Of a DNA stretch of 64,000 nucleotides, positions 25,601-34,600 are shown one piece after another. The notes under the pieces are model-generated. The model searched no databases. It was not told the DNA's origin and saw nothing but the letters and a program-made list of their open reading frames with translations. Position 1 is the first letter of the stretch, and every line of letters begins with the position of its first letter. The position numbers and the translations under genes are program-made. This stretch comes from Paragordius varius. Taxonomy: Eukaryota; Nematomorpha. The DNA lies in NCBI GenBank assembly GCA_964247055.1, contig OZ176056.1, positions 7,192,001 through 7,256,000 on the forward strand, read 5' to 3'.

Positions 25601-28600
25601 TGTCTTGCGTTGCCGCATCCATTATAGTAATAAAAAGGAGTGGACTTAGGACTGAACCCTGATGTAGTCCAGCGTTTGTTGGGAAATTGTTTGTATTGCC
25701 AATATTGGTTTTAACGTTGGTTGTTGTATTTTTATAGAGTAGTAATAAAATTTGTATAGTATGTTCTTCTATTCCCTTTTTACGTAGTGCCCATTGAATT
25801 GTGGAGCGTGGTATTTGGTCAAACGCACGTTCCAGATCTCATGGTATAGCTTTTGTTTCTTTTCCAGATATTTTTCTTGTAAGCGTCTTAGTATGAACAA
25901 GGGATCAATTGTGCTACTGTTTGGACGGAATGCAAACTGATTCGAATCTAAGTTTATAAGTTTTCTCAGCCGGTTTTCTAAAATATTTTCGAATATTTTC
26001 AGTGTGTGTTCCAGAAGTTTTAAAGGTCGGTAAGACGATGTTTTTAAACGATCGCCTTTATTTTTATAAATGGGGATTATTATGCTGTTCTTCCAATCGT
26101 TGGGAGTTTGGTTTGTAATTATTATTTGGTTAAAGAGTTTTGTCAGATACTCTGCAGTGTATTTGATGGGTCGAATGAGGTCGACTGAAAGGCTGCTTGG
26201 GCCTGGAGCTTTGTTACTTTTTAATTTATTTATTGCAGTTGTGACTTCATCTATGGTGATTCCAATGAGGCAACGGAAAAGCTGGTGGTGGAAAAATGAA
26301 ATAAAACCATTGTTGCGTGTAAAATGCGAAGCATACAAAAAATGGAAAAGTTCCAAAAATAATGATGATAAAAAAGTTTATGATGATAAAAAACGAGAGG
26401 TCCAAAAGGCCATTCGACACGCTATAAATGAAAAATCCGTTTAAATCGCTGAAAGTTTAGAAAAAGACTTTAGAAACCAAACGATTTTTAAAAGACTCAA
26501 AAACCTTAACAATAGTAATAAAGATGTTAAAACCATAAAATGTATTAAAGATGATAATGATAATATAATAACAAATCCCTCGAAAGTCAAAGAAATTTAG
26601 AAAACGAACTTAGAAAAACAATTCAACCAAGTAAACCCGACCAAACAATTTAGCATGGTTTCACCAGTAGCTGGTCCCATACAAGAAATCACCATAGATG
26701 AAGTCACAACTGCAATCAATAAATTAAAAAGTAACAAAGCTCCAGGCCCAAGCAGCCTTTCAGTCGACTTCATTCGACCCATCAAAAACACTGTGGCTCG
26801 GATGTGCTTAATATTGATTTTGTAAAACCAATTAGAATTCTTTTGATACAAAGTAGTTGGCATTGTTAGTTACGATTTGACGAGGAAATCCAAATCGGGC
26901 AATATGCTTTTCTAGACAATTTAGAATGCTCTGAGTCGAAATCACTTTGAGCATCTCCATTTCCACCCAGCGAGTAGCGCTATCGATAGTTACCAACCTG
27001 TAATAACCGTTGACTGGGCCAGCATCATCTATATGTAGCCGTCCCCATGTCAGTGTATTAAAATTCTATCTATAGGGTGGGTTTTCGGGAGCATTGGGTC
27101 GGTTGAATTACATGCCTCGCAATTTTTAACCTAACGAGCGAGATCGTTCTCTGGACAGTATACCGAACTGCGTGCTTGAGATTTCATGGTATTAACCCAT
27201 TGTGTCCGGGGTGTAAAAGCGTTAGAATAGTGTTTTGCATTGCGCGTGGAATTATAATCGATCAAGGTAAAGAGGCTTGTAATAGCTCTGCATCTCATTT
27301 TTAATGCTAAAGGGTTTGAGGACTCCCTTCTCCCAATTGTTTGTCATTAAAGCCGTTTTAACATTGTTGGGGACATTATCTTTCATGGTAGCTTCCTCAA
27401 CGGTTTTCTTATTAAGATCAAAAAATTTCAACGATAAAAAACGGATATGTTTGGTGGCCGCATCGTCCTCCTCGTCAGTTAGCTGCTGGCAGTCTGGATA
27501 GGGGTCCGCCAATAATTCTTGACCTTTCTTGTAGTATATATAGTCATATTCCATGGCTTTATAAATCCACCTAAGTAATTTCCAATTACTAATGTTATCT
27601 CTTCTCCTCCCAAACAGGCCCACTAAGGGTTTGTGGTGAGTATAAATTTCGAAATGCCTTCCGCATATAAACTACTTAAATTTTTCTAAAGCAAAAATTA
27701 CCACCTTAGCTTCTCTTTCGATAGTGGAATATCTTTTTTCCGTAATCGAACATGTCCGAGAAGCGTAGAAAATAAGGCGTTTTCCTTGTGGGTTTTATGA
27801 AAAATTGCCCCAAACTCCTTGTTTTAGGCATCTGTTTCAATAAACAAGGGGTAACGTTTATTAAAAGCCATTAGTACCTGGGGTTTGATTAATAACTTTT
27901 TTGCTATAGAAAATTCATTTTCCTCTGCTACGTCCATCTCCATTGTGAATTTTTTCCGCCTAATTTGTGCAAATTATTTAGATTGAGATGTAAATTTGGT
28001 ATAAACCGTTCATGAAAATTGATAAATCCTAAAAAAGATCGCAATTCAGATATATTTGATGGTGATGGGCATTTTTGAATGGCCTCTAATTTTTCATTGG
28101 TGAATTGAATCCTTTTCCCAGAGATTACATAACCCATGTATTTTAAGTCAGGAATCGCGATTTGGAGTTTATCCTTGCGTAATCGCAATCCGGCCTCTTG
28201 TAACCAGCTTAAAACAACCCTTAATCCTTTATCATGTTCCTCGCTAGTGGCACCTGAGACTAACACATCGTCTAGGTAAACACATGTGCCCGGTACATCC
28301 CCCAAGAGTTTGTCCAAACACCTTTAAAAAATCATCGGTGCGGAAGTTAACCCGAAAGAAAGCCGTTGGTACGCAAAGAAGCCCTTGTGGGTAGTAATCG
28401 TAAGAAGTGACTGAGACGATTTGTTAATGGGGAACTGTAAGTACGCGTCTTTTAAGTCTAATGTCGAAAATAGTACCCCATTTGACACCTTGGCGGCTAA
28501 ATCAAATGTGGGTATTCGCCTTTTCCTTTAAGTATGTTTACAGTGGGGAAAGCCCATGTTAAATGATTTTGCGTTGGATTCATGGGACGGAGTATTTTTA

Positions 28601-31600
28601 GCTCAACCAGTCGGTCGATTTCTTTTTCGACCAACGGTTGTATGGCAAGACTCGACATGGGAAAATTCGGGGTGCTTCTGGATAGAATAATTTAATGGTA
28701 GGACCCTAGAATGTTCCCAATTCGTCCGAAAATGGTTTATGTGAAAAAAATACGTTCTTCGGCAAATCCAACTTGAAAGCTTTCATCCAATTAAATGGGC
28801 GGGGGATTAAATTTAGCGACGACACATGGTAAGACCTAGCTATTCCCTTTGATATCAACGGCTAACATGGTCTCGCCTAGTACGTGCACTGGATGATGGT
28901 TGTAGTTTTGGAGGGTGGCAGATGGAAGCAGCCGAGGTTTACCCCTCGCCTCCCATTCTCTCCTCCCGAAAATGGAACCTCGGCTCCGGTATCGAATATC
29001 ATTACACAATGTATATTATTAATTATTACTCTTATCCGGAGTGTGGCTCCGATGGCCACGGTGCGAATTATTGGGCGACTACTGGCACCGGCCCTACAAA
29101 CACTGCCGAAGTGATTGTATCTCTAGCACTTGAGGCACCGTTTACCTTTTGCTGGACACGGAGCAGAACCGTGCTGGTGACCAGATTTTGCACAAGCCTT
29201 GTTCATGATTTTGTTGAACATAATCTCCTAATTAATTATGGGCGGATCAATATTATCATTACTATTATTCTGATGTGTTTCCATCTTAAAGCATTTTCTC
29301 TTCTCCAAATCGTACGAATAGGCGATATCAACTATATCTGGAGGATCACTGGCATGCCATCCTTTTTTCCAGTCGGATATCTGGTTGACACTTCCCTCTC
29401 AATTTTTGGGTTTGTCAATCCAACCAAAAATGCATCCCGGAGTTTTGTTTAGACATCGCCTTCCATCTGACAAATTTCACAAGCTGCTTTTAACCGTTCT
29501 AGGAAATCAATCGTAGCTCCGGCTGGATCTTTTGTCATTCGATAAAATTTGACTCTGTTTAACCATATGGCTAATAGATTTGCATCGCACCCCATCCGAA
29601 TTTATAGAGCATGAAGCAGAACCACGCCGCGAATTTCAGCCCAATCAACCTATCTACATAAAGAATCAGTTGAATTAGGGGTGTAACCAGGGGCATATCA
29701 TAAAAAAGGGAACTCATATCTTATGAAGTCAAGGACGAGGAGGGAATCAGCCGAAAACACGCGGATAAGTTACGCGAACGATTTGAACATCTCGATACGG
29801 ACACTGGTACAGCATCCGGGGTAAATAACACTTCTTCCATTCTTGACAGCCAACCTTTACAGCTGACTTAAATCCCAGAATCTACCGTAGACACCCCTTT
29901 TAACCCAGAAACCTCGGGAACCACAACGCAATCCCACCTATCACCGGATGAAAATACCTCTAACTAGAGTGTTGTGGCAGAAAGCCCAAACCAGGGGGAA
30001 AGTAATGTAAGAGATTTTATGTAAAGAGATATTTTTGGATATATACATATTGTGTTACTTTTTTATCTTCGGGCATGGAGATCCTATATAATTTGATTAT
30101 TTTATTATGTAACCACCATTCGAAAGATACAGTTTTTCGCGCTCTTTCGAATGATATACAATACATGGCCTAATGTTAAATCAGGGCCAAAAACCCTAAT
30201 AAAGAAACTCTTAGGTGGTCTAATTTTTTTCAGATATATTATTTAAGTACTTTAATGAAGTAAATTTTAAATTTACAGGAATGGCACTTAAAAAAAGTCA
30301 AAATTTGTTGTCTAGTGTAATTGTATAAAATTGTAAAGTATTAAATGGAGATGTATATAGGTATTACTACTAACAATTATATATTTACGATTGCATTTAA
30401 ATTAATTTTTTAGGCTAAAATAGGGTTTAATAATAATATTCTTGTCTTATAAAAAAATTGATTTCTATTCTGTCCGTATAATATCAATTTTTAACTGTAA
30501 AGTGTACACTGTAAATGTTTAAATTTTTAGTGTCTAAAAAAAATTATAAAAATAAAATTACCATTTGGCCACCAACTAACATGCGTAGCAAACAAGGGAT
30601 CATTTTTAGATTGGATGAAGTTTCATTGGGATTTGAAAAATTTACCTAAAATATAAACATGAAAATGTAAATCATTATAAAAAATTAAAAAGCTCAAACT
30701 ATCATGGATTTTTAAGTTGTGAAAAATAAAAATAAAATCGCTAGAAACACCAAATAATAATATATTTCAATAATTTCAAGGTACATAAATTTAATAAAAT
30801 TATAAACAAAATTGAAGTAGAAATTTTTTTTCAGATATTAGGCCGTGCATATATTAGTATTAAGTTTATAAAGGAAACCAAAAAAACTGAATAAACCTGG
30901 TTAATATATCTTATTGATTGATCCGCAAATTGGCGATATATCTCATCATAATTGTTTGTGTTTATGTTAATTTTCGTAGTATTTTCCGGTCTAAGGTAGG
31001 ATCATATATAGTATACATATGTATATAATTTATATATATATATATATATATATAATTAGCAATTAATTAAAAATTTATTAAAAAATTAAATTTTTTATGC
31101 AAAATTAAAATAGATTTATATTGAAAATTAAATTTTATATCCTTATTTTTTTCTTACAACATATTTGATTACGATTATAATAAGATATCTAAAGTGTTTT
31201 ACCAATATCAACCTTATATTCCTTATTCAATTAAAACGATAAAACACCTCTAAAAACATCAAAGTTTATTTTCTATTCAAAAAACATTCTTTAAAATTTT
31301 AATTTTCTTCTGCCAAGTCAAAATATATAATATACTTTATCTCACAATTTTCCACAGCACTATTGTTGTAAATGTAACATAAAATTTGTCTTGCAACTAA
31401 TACATTGTTGTTACTGTCATAGGGTGAATAATAATGTTCATTAATATTTTCCGTTTTAACAGTTTGAGTAGTTAATTGAGTTTTTTCCATATTTGATGGT
31501 GATGATAATACCATAGAGACTATGGATAAGGTTTGAAGGCAATATAAATTATCAAAAGGAAGGCCAGATACCTTAGGATCATACAATAAAACTGGAAGCA

Positions 31601-34600
31601 ATGAGTTAGTTACGGGCAGCACATTTGAAAGAGTTTGCCAAAAACTGTAACATAAATCCTTTGAAGAAAAAAAAACAACAAAATTTGTTACGACGGTATA
31701 AAAAAATATGTTATAAAGAAAAAATCTATTTCGTGTGTTACATGGACTAATTTGCTAGCTATTGTATTTTTATATATAATTGTTAATTTCTACATATATT
31801 TTTTGTCAATTTGATATGTTTCTTACACATTGTATGAATAAACTTAATATTTTGGCATTTTAAAAATAAAATTATTTTTTAAAAGACTTTTCAGTAAATT
31901 AATTGCAAAATAAATTTATTAATAATTGTAAAATTTTCACAAGCAGCTCCTTAATTCAAAATATATGTACGTTATAAACCATATATACTAAAATGTCAAC
32001 CTCATTTTGCTCCAATAAATAGGGTATTAGCTCATACAATGTTTCAATCATACTTGTTTTAGTAGTATTTATATTATCATTAAAATTACTGTAATAATGA
32101 ACGTTGGAAATATTATCATCAATATTATTATGTAAAGTTTGATGATTAAGAGTTTGAGACATTTGCGAAATATCAAAGTGTGTCACGTAGCGCGACACCA
32201 TATGATACATGCAATTTTGATATAAGGCTTTCATATGTTGGTCGCCTAGGCAACGTAAAACATAATAAATGTTGGTTTGATTATTTTGGTAAAAAAAGAT
32301 TTAATTTATTAAGATAAAATTAAAAATGTCAAAAAAACTTATATAATTTTAGAAAACATGCATATAAATTTTTATCATTGATATACCAATTTAAATCTAA
32401 GTGAAATTATTATTTGGATATATAAAACTGATTAATAATTCTGCTAGGATATATTAATTCCACATAGCGAAAATAAAGAATCAAAAAATATAGTTTTTTT
32501 CACAAAACATACAATTCTTTTATTAATTGTACTGTATACTGTATAAATATTACCGCATTGATTAATAAAAAAATTAAAAATATAAATAATTTTATATCTA
32601 AAAATTAAATTACATTTATGACAAATCTGTTTTGTCATATATGGCTTATATAAATTTTATGTACATACCTTTAAAATGGGCTAAATATTCCTTCATTTGG
32701 CCAAATGCATTATGGTGTAGGGCTAATTTTATGTATTGTTCCCAATTTATTATAGTAGATGATTTGTTTTGATTGCCACTATTATTCATTATTTCAATAT
32801 CAGTTTTATTCATGGTTACAAGCGAATAACCAAATAAGCCCAGAGACAATGCAAATATGGCATATTTAGGTTTTGGGAAAAGATTATTTGCATTACTAAA
32901 GGGGCCAAAAAACTGTTGGTGTACAAGTGAAAAAAGTTCTAACACACTGGCAAAAGACCAATTTTCATTCTGAGTATTTTTGTCAAAAGCCTTGCGTTGT
33001 TTAGATTCATTTTCAAAATAATGTAGGGCTTGAAGTATGCCTTGGCACAGAGCTAAATTCTATAATATTACAGCATAGAGATCAATATTTAAAAAATAAT
33101 TGGATTCAATTTGATAAAACATCTATGGTTTATACCAGGGCTTGAAACCGGAACCCGGTTACTGGGATTTTAACAAGAACCGGCACCGAAATTTCAGGAA
33201 CCAGTCTGGTTCTATCCATAAATTTTTAAGAACCAACACCGTTCCGGTTCCACCCCCTTAATTAGTGGTTCCCCCCATATGATTTTTATTATACAGTATA
33301 AATTGAAATTATACTGACAAAAAATATAAAACAAATATTTTTCAAAAAGATTATTGATTTTTTTTAAATATAACTCATTGTTTTAATCTTATAATACAGA
33401 AATGTAAATTTGTAATACAAGCAATTATATATATACAATAATAATTAATAGTTTACATAGGATAAATTAAGGTATAAAAAAATATGGTGGTCTTTTGAAA
33501 AAAAATTGTCTTTAACTTTTTATGTTTTGTCCGTATAATATCAATTATTAATGTAATTTAATTCCATTATTTAAATTTGATTGTACCACTACATATTACA
33601 TACTTTAAACTTTAAATTTAAAACTAAGCGCCTAATATTATATTAGCAATACTTTCAGAAGACTCTTCTATAAAAAGTAATAGTTGTAAGTCGAGAGTAT
33701 TTATAACACATATGTTCGTATATATAGGTCTCCGTTGAAAGGAGTTTTTTCGCCCTTAATTTTATATTTTTAGACCTGAGAAGCAGTTTGACCAGCGATT
33801 TTTATGGTGCAATAATATTTTAAAGTTAAATAAATATTTTTTAGATGCCACACATAATTTTGCACTCATTATATACCTTTGTGCTTATACATTTTCCCAT
33901 GAATTTTTATTTGTTTAATTTGTTATGCTACACTATATTTCCTTCACTACACATTTGGCAATTTATAATAAATTGTTTGATTTATAATTGTTTATCTGGG
34001 TTTTATTATTATAATAATAATTTTGTAAATCATTTAATCAAAAGTCAGGAACCGAAAATGGAACCGGTTCTCAATGTAAAGAACCGGTTCCGGAACCGCT
34101 AAATTTAGAAGGAACCACCCCGGTTCTGGTTCCAAAAATTGAACAACTGCCCGGTTCTATTTTTAAATTCTTGAGAACCAACACGGTTCCGGTATTACTT
34201 TTTTAAACCGGTTCAAAGCCCTGGTTTATACCTATAAAAATTTAAACAGAAATTAATTAAAAGTGACCTTCGATATCACAAAACTTTAAAATATGGAAAA
34301 ACAAATAGAAATATATTTATACTATTCTTATTCACCTATCGAGATAAAAATGGCTTGAATAAATTTTCGATGAATTACATATTAATCATAACGTTAGCTT
34401 AATATAAACAATCAAAATGTAAAATTACTTTTAAGCCACCGTTTTTGTGGGGAAAAGTTAGTGTTTCTTTAAGTAACAACAAATATTCTTCGGAAAAATA
34501 TTTCACATAAGCATGCGTGGTTATAATAATGTTTAATATAAGATTTTCCAAAACATCGCATTGATCCGATTGAGTTGAAGCTTTCAACACTATTCTATAG

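Larger units (their letters stand above)
22575..30190. mobile_element. Composite Gypsy cluster with nested LINE and MITE, inside intron 6
   Basis: The cluster has inverted symmetry. On the minus strand, one Gypsy relic runs from gag (about 29597) to its 3' end. On the plus strand, a second fragment, integrase end plus 3' terminus, occupies 29598-30190. Both 3' ends share GGGGGAAAGTAATGTAAG and finish near CTTTCGAATGATATA. A LINE (24628-26794) interrupts the minus-strand integrase and a family-A MITE (23343-23988) the 3' region. All coding parts are broken many times. It lies wholly between exons 6 and 7, so it must be spliced out with a very long intron. Confidence 0.75.

Noticed and set aside
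26070-26444. 124-residue plus-strand frame across the LINE
   Set aside because: It spans the inversion joint: only the second half is LINE coding, the first half is antisense of the reverse-oriented part.
28884-29452. Plus-strand frames of 76 and 176 residues
   Set aside because: They are antisense to Gypsy protease and gag on the minus strand.
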